In this document: positions 21,709 to 32,640 of the stretch, piece after piece
Numbering within the stretch: position 1 is the stretch's first letter
Layout of the letters: each line of letters opens with the position of its first letter
Assembly: GCA_001939145.1 (NCBI GenBank)
Contig: LSRX01000425.1
Coordinates: forward strand, 273,895-337,894
Reading direction: 5' to 3'
DNA length: 64,000 nucleotides
From: Symbiodinium microadriaticum
Lineage: Eukaryota; Sar; Dinophyceae; Suessiales; Symbiodiniaceae
Translations under genes and position numbers: made by a program
The notes under the pieces: generated by a model
Databases searched by the model: none
Told to the model about the DNA's origin: nothing
Seen by the model: only the letters and a program-made list of their open reading frames with translations

Positions 21709-22065
21709 TCAACAATGACTCAACAACGGGCCTGGGTGAGGCTCGATGTTCTCCTGGGTGAGGTCGCGCTTCCAGGCCTTGGCGCCCTTGTGTTGCAGCT
21801 TGACACTGGCAGCAGCACGAGCGAGGCGTCGGCGCTCGCAGTTAGCAAGCTTCCAAGCACTGGCAAGAACACGCCGACGCGCAACTAAGGCACCCTGACA
21901 GAGGCTAGCACACCTGTAGGCAGTCAGAGCGTGGGCCCTCACAGCCTCACCTTCACAGCGACCGGCCTGAACAGCAGCTGTAAGGCACGAACCACAACGC
22001 CAACCCGCGAGGCAACGCTGACAAAACCAGTGAGAGTGCTGTTTGGAACCTGCAGGCTTGGGCAC
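21709..22065 (-). pseudogene. LINE ORF1-like segment with Cys-rich motif and 2A-like HPGP end
   Basis: An open frame of 118 codons. Its start carries a cysteine-rich stretch (CQRC, CGSC and a further C), and it ends with NIEPHPGP followed shortly by a stop. The end resembles the 2A consensus D-(V/I)-E-x-N-P-G-P, with H in place of N. It lies just upstream (minus strand) of the tandem repeat and the endonuclease, so I read it as the LINE's N-terminal protein. Confidence 0.55.
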
Positions 22066-22545
22066 ATAACGAACAGCGTGCCCACGTCGGTTGAGCTGAC
22101 GTATCAGATCTTCCTGCTTGCGGCACCTAGCAATGCAATGCGAGAGTCCTTGGGCAGCGCGGCGTTCGTCTGCTTCGCCCCCCCAAAAGCCCCCCCACCA
22201 AGGCCTGGTTGGCCTCGGCCACAGTGCGCCCTGGGTGGAACTGCTCTAGATGCCTGGCAATCGATCTGCATCGGGAAGAACAGGCAAGCCTGCCACCTGG
22301 CGTCCTTAGGACTCATGCGGATGCCAAGCTGGTAATTCCCACGAACTACACCAAAATTTGTTTCCATTCGTCTCTCGCGGCGTAGTCCTGCCACGACTCC
22401 GGGGCTGACCACTTGAGCCATTGAACACGGTCCGCCTGGTATCCCAAAGGTGGCTTGCCAACGATGCTGACAAACCGGAGCTGATTTTGTTTGAGCGCCC
22501 CGCTGGCATTCAGGATGTTGGTCGCTGCGGTGGCGTCAAACACCC
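22066..22545 (-). other. Unassigned LINE-like sequence
   Basis: A minus-strand open frame (22346-22888) of 180 codons without a recognised domain covers part of this stretch. It overlaps the 3' part of the next feature in another frame. Confidence 0.35.
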
Positions 22546-23409
22546 TCAAGTATCCTTCAATGACACCGCGCCACGTTTCCTGCCACTTCCAGGTGTCGCC
22601 GAGGTACTGCTCACGCTCAGGAACCGCCTGCCGCAACCAGCGGCGAAGCCACAGTCTCCAGGATGACGCTTCACGCGATCCAAAACTTGCTCCCCATAGA
22701 GCCATTGAAAACTCATGCGCAAAGTGTAAGAGTCCCTCGCCCCGGCCACCGGCCGAAAAGGAGTAGTAGTGACCTTTGACCGCATCGCCGGAGGAGACTC
22801 CCCGAAGCCGAAGAGCCAGCCCATGCGCCCGGAAATTTGGGCACCCAGCTTCCCGAAAACCCGAGTCCGCTGCGCCGATGTAGCCCAAGACTTAAGCTCG
22901 TCCTTTGCCGAAACATCAGTGAGCACCACTGTGGCTTGACCATCCAGTGCCCCGGCCAACATGTTCAAGCAATCAACTGCCTGCTCTTCCGTATCAACCT
23001 GCACCACAAAAGGGGTGCCATCATCGTGATCATCAAGCTTGCGTGACAAGTCCTCGGGAGAATATAGCACCGTAGGGGGGATGGTGCCACTATTCCAGTC
23101 ATCAGGCCGCACCAGCCATCGATGATCCTGCCACTCATAGGAATCGCGATCAGCCTCATGACGGCCTTCCAGTTCATATCGGTTAACATGATCGAGGAGA
23201 ATTTCCCACAAGCCCCATGCAAGGTCGGACAGCACAATGCCTCCGCTTTTCAGCACAAGACGTGCACTGTAGGCGCAGAGCCTTCGCCCTGCAAATCCAT
23301 CGTTTGCATCGAATCGCCACCTTCTCCTCGATCTCCTCAATCTCGCCAGCAACCACCGCCATCGTCGCTGTCGTCGCGTCCTCCATCGAAATACACTGCT
23401 CCACAGCAC
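22546..23409 (-). CDS. Unrecognised ORF, copy 2
   Basis: An open frame of 287 codons. Its first 205 or so residues match the frame at 7090-7788, with scattered substitutions and one missing residue. From about 22831 downwards it diverges completely. No family is recognised. See the left copy for comments. Confidence 0.45.
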   Translation of the reverse strand: MLWSSVFRWRTRRQRRWRWLLARLRRSRRRWRFDANDGFAGRRLCAYSARLVLKSGGIVLSDLAWGLWEILLDHVNRYELEGRHEADRDSYEWQDHRWLVRPDDWNSGTIPPTVLYSPEDLSRKLDDHDDGTPFVVQVDTEEQAVDCLNMLAGALDGQATVVLTDVSAKDELKSWATSAQRTRVFGKLGAQISGRMGWLFGFGESPPAMRSKVTTTPFRPVAGARDSYTLRMSFQWLYGEQVLDRVKRHPGDCGFAAGCGRRFLSVSSTSATPGSGRKRGAVSLKDT

Positions 23410-23537
23410 CAGCCGCTGAATACCAACCGCAAAAGCAAAGCCACAGCATCATAGTGGCCCGTGCGCAACCCAAGCACAGGCCTCTCTATCCTTGTTGCTT
23501 TGTCTCCCAGCCGCCAAAATGGCCATGCCCATGCAGC

Positions 23538-23633
23538 AGTAGCAGTAGCAGCAGTTGTCATCGTCGTCGAAGTCGTCGTAGTCGTCGTAGTCGTCGTAGT
23601 CGTCGTAGTCGTCGTAGTCGTCGTAGTCGAAGT
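23538..23633. repeat. GTCGTA/GTC microsatellite, right copy
   Basis: The same as 7917-8012. Confidence 0.9.
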
Positions 23634-23960
23634 GGGTAAAGGTAGTGGCAGGGTAGTGGTAACGACAGGAGCAGCAGTCGAGGTAGTGGTATGTAATTGT
23701 AATTGGTAGTCAGTATGTAAAAATCGTCGTCGTGGTAAGTGGTAGTATGTAATAGTGGTCACGTTCACGAACTCATACTGCCAGCAACGCGTCGGGACAA
23801 AAAAATGATACGCGGGAATTTGAAACTCGGGACGAGTAAGCAAGAGTCTGCAAGAGCAAGCAAATCTGTGATCAGCTGTGGTTCAATGCGTTGCATAACT
23901 TCGAGATCGAGAAGAGAAATAAAATATAGGGCTAAAATACCAGCCGAAGTCTCCGCCTAA

Positions 23961-24581
23961 GCCTTCTTTGCCCAGTCGAAGCTGGCCGCCTGCACGGAGG
24001 ACTCGCCGGTGTAGCCGAGCTTCTCCTTCCAGCCTGGGTAGATCTGGTCGGCGTCCTTCTGGAAGGTGAGGAAGGCACCTTTGTTCTTCTGGTGGGTGTT
24101 GGTGAACTCGATGAGGCCATGGCTCAGGCTGATGTTGCCACACTGTCCGGCCTTCCAAGCCTTCCAAGCCTCCTCGCCCTGCCGGCAGGAGATGGCACCC
24201 GGCCGAAGGAGCCACCACCGGCGGTCAGGATCACGTTGGAGTGGCCCAGGTTCTCGAAGAAGGCTGGCAGGCGCAGGGCGTGTGGATGCCGGGGGCACCG
24301 ATAGCTCGGGAGATCTTGGTGCGCACGAAGGCGGCGAAGCCGCGGTGATGTTGGCCGAGAACAGCTTACCTTCACGACCTCCGGGATGCACTCGTTCATC
24401 GGGCAGAACACCTGGTTGCCCTGCGGCTCATCCTGGGCGGATGAAGCAGGCTCTTCAACAACCCATTCCCTTGCTCCCTTTACATGGAATTTACCGACAA
24501 TATACTATGCCAACATCAGGGTTGAATGAAAGCCTTAGTTGAAGCACAGTCTAGCATCGTTCTTGATGAAGTCACCGCCCT
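23961..24581 (-). pseudogene. rbcII: Form II RuBisCO pseudogene (internal deletions), right copy
   Basis: Carries the same set of deletions as 8340-8960 and the same KKA-stop end, with only a few base changes. The deletions therefore predate the duplication. Confidence 0.92.
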
Positions 24582-25334
24582 TTTCCTTCTTAGTCGACGC
24601 CCCACCCGCAGAGAACGCCGAGGAGGGCCTCACCTCCTCTCCAAGATGAAAGCACCGATCCTGGCAAGAAAACCCCCAGGATCCCTCCAACGACCTCCGC
24701 TGCGAACCGGCCAGCCAAGTCGCGCCGAAAGCACATCTGCAGGAAGCGACCAACTCTGACGAAAAGCATCAAAACCCGGGCAACGCCATGCCACATGCAG
24801 CCACGTGCCAACCTCACCAGACTCGCAGTAAGGGCAGGGACCAACGGCCTCAGGCCCTCCATCGATGACGTCGTACACCGCCGGGCTCAGAGCAGCGCCG
24901 CACATGACCGAACGCACATGCATGGAGCCTTTGCAGTAAAGATCTCTGGCACGGGAAACCTGAGCCTCAGAATAACTCGCAAGTCCACGCAAGGACCTGG
25001 AATCCCTTCGGTCTTGAACCAAGAACTCCTGAAAGACAGTGCGTCTCCAAGACTCACGAATCAAATGCATGTGCTGCCCCCAGATTCTGCGAGTATCCAG
25101 AAGCGTCCATTGCATCCTACTCTACTCAGCATGGTGCCAGTCGAAGGGTCCGCACTCGACCCACTGCCAACCGCGGAGAAGGAGGCGAACACGTCCTTGC
25201 CAGGTGCCACGCATGGGCCGAGGACTCCAAACCGGAAGCCGAGACCTCCCATAAGATGAGCAAGCCTGCAGCCCACCGGCGACTGCCGGATCACAGCGGT
25301 GCCCTTCCAGCAAGCGCTGCAGCGGAGACGAGCC
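24582..25334 (-). pseudogene. LINE 3' end, right copy
   Basis: Copy of 8961-9713 with the same CCHC-like motif. It adjoins RuBisCO exon 3 on the left and the partial LTR on the right. Confidence 0.75.
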
Positions 25335-25844
25335 TGTTGTTGGTAGGCCAGATGCTCCATGTTGCTCCGGCTTAATGCTCATGATGGTCGTAGTAGTACC
25401 GTCTTAGGAGTATGGCCGTAATTCATGTCATGAACACTTGTCTCTTTAGCCTCTTTTCGCACACGCACAGCACATGTACATGTATGCATACTCACACGTG
25501 GTGAGCAGCAAGTGCTGTGCAGCGAGGGGCCCTTTTGCAAGCCTGTCAGTAGTCATATGCTTGTGAAGCCAAGCATGTCTCAGACGCTGTTACACGGCGA
25601 ACGGGTTGGCTCAAGTGCAAGAAAGAATGTGATGCCGCCTGGGAGGGTCAGGGCTGATTTGGGTTTAGGTAGGTGCGTCCGGGTTTCGTGTATGTAACTC
25701 GGGGATGGACGACGATGACGACGCCGCCTTTACACCCATACGGAGAACATCCATGCCTGAACGTTTTAGCCCAGTTACCGATAGTGGCTCTCCTGAGAGG
25801 CCGAGCATTGCAAATCAACAGCACTTACAGCAGCAGCAGCAGCA
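25335..25844 (+). repeat. Partial copia LTR at gap edge
   Basis: Matches 9714-10223, including the 18S-like segment and the first codons of the ORF, and stops at the N run inside the CAG repeat. Confidence 0.93.
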
Positions 25845-26300
25845 NNNNNNNNNNNNNNNNNNNNNNNNNNNNNNNNNNNNNNNNNNNNNNNNNNNNNNNN
25901 NNNNNNNNNNNNNNNNNNNNNNNNNNNNNNNNNNNNNNNNNNNNNNNNNNNNNNNNNNNNNNNNNNNNNNNNNNNNNNNNNNNNNNNNNNNNNNNNNNNN
26001 NNNNNNNNNNNNNNNNNNNNNNNNNNNNNNNNNNNNNNNNNNNNNNNNNNNNNNNNNNNNNNNNNNNNNNNNNNNNNNNNNNNNNNNNNNNNNNNNNNNN
26101 NNNNNNNNNNNNNNNNNNNNNNNNNNNNNNNNNNNNNNNNNNNNNNNNNNNNNNNNNNNNNNNNNNNNNNNNNNNNNNNNNNNNNNNNNNNNNNNNNNNN
26201 NNNNNNNNNNNNNNNNNNNNNNNNNNNNNNNNNNNNNNNNNNNNNNNNNNNNNNNNNNNNNNNNNNNNNNNNNNNNNNNNNNNNNNNNNNNNNNNNNNNN
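25845..26300. other. Assembly gap (456 N)
   Basis: The left edge is in the polyglutamine repeat of an LTR. The right edge is at the end of a RuBisCO exon. The true length and content are unknown; a further copia copy would be about 9 kb. Confidence 0.99.
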
Positions 26301-26307
26301 TCGCGAC

Positions 26308-26736
26308 CCTGGTTGTTGCCGATGGACAGGGTCAGGAAGGAGCACATCATGGCGCGGCCATCGATGATGTTGCGGTCGAAGAGCAGATTGGGGTAGGCGA
26401 TTTTCATCTCCTCGCTATCAGGGTCGATGTAGTAGACCAGGGCATCCACGGACTTCGTGAAGTCGTCGGTGGTGCACACGTTCACGTTGGTTCCCGTGGA
26501 GGACTCGGCCGCGAAGTGGGCGGCGGTGGCCAGGTAGTCGTAGCCCGCCTTGGGCTTCATGATGTACGCGACCAGCACGTGCTTGCCGTTCCTGGCGACA
26601 GCATAAATTCAGTCGGACGAAAGTTACACGGAAGTTCCACTTTGCAGCTGAGTCTCTTGATAAGCGTGGCCTCATCCAGGGACAGGTCTGCGTATCGGCT
26701 GGACTGGTCCAATGCCTTGCGTGTCACCCGGCTCTC
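26308..26736 (-). CDS. rbcII: Form II RuBisCO, exons 1 and 2 of a further unit (partial)
   Basis: Exon 1 is about 26657-26736 ([17 protein letters not shown]...) and exon 2 is 26308-26591. The intron between them, 26592-26656 (GA-AG), is only 65 bp. Exon 2 ends at GNNQG next to the gap. Upstream of exon 1, a pyrimidine-rich CAG looks like a splice acceptor, so this unit may be the first of its gene, joined by an intron to a transit-peptide exon. In the tandem units the same place continues into the linker. I could not identify a transit-peptide exon further right. This may be the 5' part of the unit whose 3' part is the pseudogene at 8340-8960 or 23961-24581. Confidence 0.88.
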
Positions 26737-27360
26737 CTGCAAGGAATGGAATGCAACACTGCCTGGGCCTAGTTGCTAGCCGTCTAGCGAAAACGTAACT
26801 GTGCAACACATGCAGCGGCAACGAGGGTTGCTCAGGAGTTGCTCGTGCTCAAGCCGTCGGGTAGCAAAGCCCTTCTTGCCTTCACTGGCACCACGGTTGT
26901 AGGGAGGATGGTGCTGCGTGTTTGGCGTCCTTTCAGATTCATGGCTTGTGTAATAGCAAGGGGCTTCGGGAAACCTTAAAGCCGTAAAGCCGCCACCCTC
27001 ATAAGCCTAAGCCCCAAACCCACCAAGCTCCGAAGCTGGCTTTCGGTTCAGGGCGTGTTATACTGTGACTGCGTTGTTTTGGGTCGAGAGTGCGGGAGCG
27101 TTGCAGGGCAATGGCAGTATGTGCTTTGGGCCATGAGTTTGCACTGTCGATGTTCCACGACCACACTGACAGTCTTGAGAACAACAAACATGTTTATTTA
27201 GCTGTCGCACACAACTGATGAGTTGTACAAGCCCGGTGTGGTGCTCGTCAACAACATCATGTTAAAAACAATCATCACCAGCGCTACTGCCAGAGGTTTG
27301 TGCGGCTCTCTTGCGTGCTCATGCGGCTCCGTTGACTTTTTGTGTACCCAGCATACATTA
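26737..27360. other. Upstream flank of RuBisCO unit
   Basis: No gene recognised. An upstream promoter or leader exon for the RuBisCO gene would be expected here on the minus strand but no signal is evident. Confidence 0.4.
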
Positions 27361-27500
27361 CCATCATCATCATCATCATCGTCATCAACGTCATCATCGT
27401 CGTCATCATCCTCCTCAACACCATCATTACCACCTGACCAGCACCATACATCACCACAGTCCTAACCATCACTGCCACTGCGACAATCCCTGACACCATC
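27361..27500. repeat. CAT/ATC-rich microsatellite
   Basis: Imperfect CAT, CGT and CAC triplets, with low-complexity His, Ser or Met frames on both strands. Confidence 0.85.
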
Positions 27501-27589
27501 ACCATCACACTGAGCATCGACTGAATATGACTGCAAATTATATTATTGGTGACGATGTTGATTTTGGCGAGACCGTTACCACGGTGTTT

Positions 27590-27790
27590 TTGTGGGTATT
27601 GTGGCTGTTGTGGCTGTCGTGGTCGTGGTTGCGGTTGTGATTGTGGTTGCGGTTGTGGTTGAAGTTGTGGTTGTGGTCGTGGTTGTGGCCGTGGCTGTGG
27701 TTGTGGTTGTGGTTGTGGTCGTTGTTGTTGTAGTGGTTGTTGCTGTTGCTGTTGCTGTTGCCATTGCCGTTGCTGTTGCTACTGATTGTT
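27590..27790. repeat. GGTTGT-type microsatellite
   Basis: Imperfect GTGGTT and GTTGTG hexamers passing into GTTGCT triplets. Long valine or threonine frames here are artefacts. Confidence 0.9.
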
Positions 27791-28285
27791 AACCAGATAA
27801 TCTCAGAACAAGCCCAAACAGTCTTAGAACAAATCATCAAAAGTCGGCCAATTGGAAGGCTCTCCTGGGCGACTGGCAGCCACTGCTGCCGCGGCAACCG
27901 CGCCACCGGCGGCGAGAGCCTCAATGGTGCTGTAAGTCACACAGCAATGGTGAAGCAGTCTTACCGTGCCGGAAACTGCTGCCAAAGCTTGCAATGGTTT
28001 GGCCGTGGTTCTGAACCGTAGATGTTCCGGTCCTGTGAATTATTTCCCCTTGTGTTGATTCTCCCGTCGAAGCCAAGACGGCGAAAGTTCATGAAGCCCT
28101 GCCGGTTTGCGTGGCGGCAGGTGAGAGACGCAACAGGACAACCCAAAGCTTGAAGGCCACGGAGCGGAGAGAGAGCTTCCCGAAGCCGCCGCCTGGGCCT
28201 CGCGATGGCTCTGTCAAAGGCTGAGCTTGTTTAGGGGCTTTTTGAGTGCTCTTATCCACAGCAACAATAATTGCCAGTGCTGTTG
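27791..28285. other. Spacer without recognised gene
   Basis: Nothing recognised beyond low-complexity edges. Confidence 0.4.
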
Positions 28286-28320
28286 CCACAGCAATAGCAG
28301 TAGTAGTCGTCGTAGTAGTC

Positions 28321-28360
<40 letters not shown>

Positions 28361-28371
28361 CNGTAGTAGTC

Positions 28372-28411
<40 letters not shown>

Positions 28412-28495
28412 CAGCAGTAGTAGTAGTAGTAGTAGTAGCAGAAGAAGAAGAAGTAGTAGTAGTAGTAGTAGCAGCAGCAGCAGTAGTCGAAGGTT
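28286..28495. repeat. GTA/CGT microsatellite with one ambiguous base
   Basis: About 60 triplets, mainly GTA with GCA and GAA variants. One N occurs at 28362. Confidence 0.9.
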
Positions 28496-28727
28496 CAAGG
28501 GGTTCCAACAGCTGTAGCATCTGCAAGCACGCTGGAGAACCTTGCACAAAACCAAAGGAACCATCAGAAACTGCCCCGACCAAGCCTGAGACTGCACCAG
28601 GGAAGTGCCCCGCAGGCTCGGTGCGCTGGCCTTCGCCAGGCGCGGAGGCTATGGGACTGAATGCCGACGATGAGGGTGTGGGGCTCAATTTGCTCCACTG
28701 CTTTTGCTCCACTTGTCTCCATAATAC

Positions 28728-28762
28728 AAATAGACCGTACATAAGTATTGGACGGTCTATTT
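28728..28762. repeat. 11-bp inverted repeat followed by T run
   Basis: AAATAGACCGT (28728-28738) and its exact complement (28752-28762) flank a 13-base loop and are followed by more T residues. It could be a small hairpin or the end of a foldback element. No function is assigned. Confidence 0.6.
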
Positions 28763-31700
28763 TTAAAGCTCCTCTACAACAGACCTTGACAGCTGAAGAA
28801 GTCTCTTTGGGTGTATATCACCACTTATTCTCTTTACGCCTGGGTTTCGAACGAAAAGATGCTGTGGAGGTTTGGGGCTGGAGTGGGGCATCGTTTTGAA
28901 AATAGACTGACCAGCTTCCGTCATTCAGAGCTGTGCAAGCTTACGGGCACCTCCTGTGGAGCGGCGACGAAGGCGCTGGCGGAGCCCAGAAGTGCCAGAC
29001 CACCTTCCAACAAAGCCTTAACCTTTGCATGTGCCAACATCCACCGACCCCTTCCTCCCTTCGCAGTGGTGTCAGGCTTTAGGCTTTAGGGTGTGGGCTC
29101 TGCAGGCACACACCTGTGGCTGCTTACGAGCTTCCGATTTATGGGCGTAACCTGGAACTTAAACATCGTTTGCAACTGCTTTAGGTGTTGCTGACGATTA
29201 CGCTTTTCGCGTGCAACTTCCGGGCGAGTTCGCTGTAATTAAAGTCAGGTCCGAAATTCTGGTCGGATGCTGCCTAGTCTCTAGTCACTTACGCGGATGA
29301 TCCGCAAGGGTGAGGGGCATTAGCGACAGTCTTCGCGAGCCAATGAGGGCTTGGCAAACTGCCTTGATGTCATGGTTTCCTTCAGGCGGCTGCTTGCATT
29401 GAGAAAGGAACAGAGTGGGAGAAACATGCATGCGTTGGGTCGTTGGGCCACAAGCAATGCCCTTGGCCCAAGGAACCATAAACCCAGTGTACAGACTTAC
29501 TCGCCATGTGCTTGACAGCTCGCCTGCGGCTGCCCCAGCAAGGGAAAGATTGGATGGACGCTGAGCCATCCCAAGAACGCGCTGCAGGACGCGAAAAGGA
29601 AAGAAAAGAGTGTATCTACTCACTGCAGCGGCTGCGGGATGACGGCACCTCTTTCGCGATCGGATGATGCAGGTGACAGACTTCGAACTTGTCTGCAAGC
29701 TCAGCAACAGAACACTCAACTGTCATCGCTTTTGCAGGCGAGGCATAACTTTCCGAGCTTCCAAATGCTCTTCGAGCCGGGTTCAGGGTTTAAGGAACTC
29801 TGGACATGCTATTACAACGGCCCACTATAGACAGGAGCGACGCCATCCGAGTGTGGTCCATCTTGCACACGTTCCGAAAGGCAGCTCACGATTACTATCC
29901 TGCAACTCGACGAGCTATGGTCAGGGCGCAGAACGCGAGGAACTGGCATTGCAAATTGGCGGGGAGCTTGTCGGCGAGGCCGCACCGAGGAGTGCAAGGT
30001 CGCCTGACAGAAGCAGTGACGGCTGCCAATGACCAAAGTGCGTTTTATGACATTCAAGGCAAACACGAAAGTTTGTAGTGACAGCCGCGACGGCGTAACC
30101 AGAATGACAAGACAATTTCAACTTCAGCGGTTTGCCACTGTTTCTACCGCTGCCTAGCGACTCCTGCTGGGACCAGTGCTGCCACTGGTTACAATGTAGC
30201 TGTCCGCACCCCTTTATGCTCGCTGCGTCGCTCTTTCGGCTAGTCTCCGGTCGACAATCGTCGTCGTGTCAGGAAGCAGGGCAACAACCCCAGCAGCTGC
30301 AGCAGCACCGGAACAGTGCTAGCTCAGAGCTTTGACTGTTGAACCGTCTTGGACACTGCAGTCTTGTCTAGGGTTCAGGATTGAACAACAAGAGACAGCG
30401 ACACAGAGAGAGCTGAAAAGAAATGCGAGTCGAAAGAACAGACCGCAAGAAATAGCAACCACCACCACCACCAACATCTTCCTCAGCATCGTACACCGAA
30501 CGACCTTAGACCTTCGGTAACGGTCGAAGGGGCCTGCTGCTCTGCCGGCGAGGGTCTGGCCGCTAGGCGAATCGCCATCATGGGCACGCAAAGGAGGCTG
30601 CTCTTGCGAGAATCCACGGCTGCGGTGGCCTGGGGTTGCAGATGCAACTGCTGCTCAAACCCAAACGCAATGCACTAAGAGGGCTCAAACATCTGCATCG
30701 ATACTTCCTCAAAACTTGCTTCCGCTCGAGTGCTGCGCCTCTCTCAAATACAGGGCCTCTAGGACCCTCTTCCAAGCAAAAAGCACCACACAAAAGCCTA
30801 GCATTCTCCTGGGCGCCTCTGTGCTTGAAGAGCAAGCTTTCAGACTAGCACCGAAGTCCCAAATGTCCTAAATCCTGAAATCGTTGCACTTGCAGTCTGT
30901 AGTTCAGATTCGGCGGCAACAAAAGCTGCAGACCGGAAGCACGGCTTAAGGACATGGCTGGAGGCAACCGCCTCCACGGTTTGTGCGTGATTCTTTGAGG
31001 GCTGCTAGCTACGATAATACTCATAGTCATATGAACATCATCATCATCATCATCATCATTATGGCCATCAGCACAAATATGTCTGTATAGCACATAAGGA
31101 TCTTAGAAGCAAGGTTTTCGACATCCGTCGTGGGCATGGGCAAGCATACTTCAACCGGAAACAACTTCCAACACACCTGCAAAGCAGCCCGAGACCAGAG
31201 TTTAGGCTGAATAAGGGTTGTTATAAGGGTCCTTTACAGATTCTGCCGCTTGATCATGATTCCATACCTCAATTTGGTTTCGGGGAGTCGGGGATCCCTA
31301 AACCCTAAGCCCCTACACCCCATCCCGCGATGGGTCCCCGCACAACATCCGGTACGAGGGAAGCCACTGCTGCGCGCCTGGGATGCAGTTTTGGCTTTTG
31401 GGCTCCTGGGGCTACGGTCTCGAAATGTTTCGAAAAAGTCGTTGTTTAGGGCTTACTTTAGGGTTTCGGTGGTTCAAGGCGCAGCCGTGCAAGGATGACT
31501 TGCAAGCAGCCAACCTTTCATCTACAACCATGCATTGCGAGTAGCTGACCGAAACGAGCCGCTGGAAGACTGCTAGAGAATAGCACTCTGACTTCGGGTG
31601 CGACCAAAAGAAACGATTGAAGTAATTAATGTCTACGATTTGATACGATACTTCAAAACCAGGCACACACGCTTATACTGCAGCACACATTATTAAATGG

Positions 31701-32330
31701 ATCGCGCACGAGTCCACCCTGGGTCACAGGCCGCTGCTTGGGTCACCAGGGGGAGGCATTTCAAACCCTTCAGAATGCATTCGGGCACACAATAGGTTCA
31801 GATAGCCCACCAACCGTCAAGCAGCTGCATTAACTCATCGGCTGCAGATCAGCTGCAGTGAACAACTGTAGCAAAGAAAGAAATGAAGGGAGGGCCTGTG
31901 CAGGCGAACCCTGCAATACCCCACACAGGCACACCCCCAACCAACAAGGCCCTGGGGCAACACTGCAAGACGCAGGGCCGTGGTTTGGGAAGTGTTCGGT
32001 GCATGCACGGGAGCGCAGTCGTCCCACAGAATAACAACTAGCAAGTAGAACTGCGAATCAGGATGGTGAAACCGCCATATTGCAGCAGCCCAACGAAATC
32101 AACACATGTACAGCTGCTCACCGGCATCTAGAAGGCTTTTGCACATGATGCGAGGAGCTCGGAGAATTCTTCGAACTGATCGGCCGCGAACTATGGATGT
32201 CCAAAAAAAGCCGCGAAGCCTCGACCACACATCTGCAAGCCAGGGCTCTGCAAGGCTGCCACGGCCCACTCCCATCTTCGAGCCTTGCCGTCATAAAGGG
32301 CACGGAGGACAATACTATGCTGTACTACAT
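28763..32330. other. Long stretch without recognised genes
   Basis: Only short frames on both strands, none with a recognised domain. CTAAACCC- or TTTAGGG-like heptamers occur singly (for example near 31289-31303 and 31450). Intron-rich genes could be missed without transcripts. Confidence 0.4.
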
Positions 32331-32640
32331 ATCCTATGCGATGCTGTGCCATACTCTACTCTACTCTACTCTACTCTACTATACTATACTATACTGTACT
32401 ATGCTATACTATGCTACATTATACTATACTATAATACTAGACTAGACTAGACTCGACTAGACCATGCTATACTATACCATACTATGATATACTATACTAA
32501 ATTATACTGTGCACCACAGTACGTTGCACTCTTCTACTCTACGCTACTGTATCCTATCCTATACTATACCCGACGTTGCTACAATGTGCTACGCTATGCC
32601 ATGCTACACTACAGTAGCTATACTGTACCACGGTCAGATG
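32331..32640. repeat. TACTA/CTATA imperfect microsatellite
   Basis: Degenerate pentamers of the ACTCT, ACTAT and CTATG type over about 300 bp. Confidence 0.85.

Larger units (their letters stand above)
22831..25844. repeat. 3-kb duplicated block, right copy
   Basis: Copy of 7207-10223, cut by the assembly gap within the CAG repeat of the LTR. It includes the same GAGCC bases before the LTR (25330-25334), so this copy comes from a duplication that took the inserted element with it and not from a new insertion. Confidence 0.95.

Noticed and set aside
25335-25844. Independent third copia insertion
   Set aside because: It has the same flanking LINE sequence and GAGCC as the first, so it is part of the duplication.
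31289-31303. Interstitial telomere
   Set aside because: Only two CCCTAAA-like units; too short to call.
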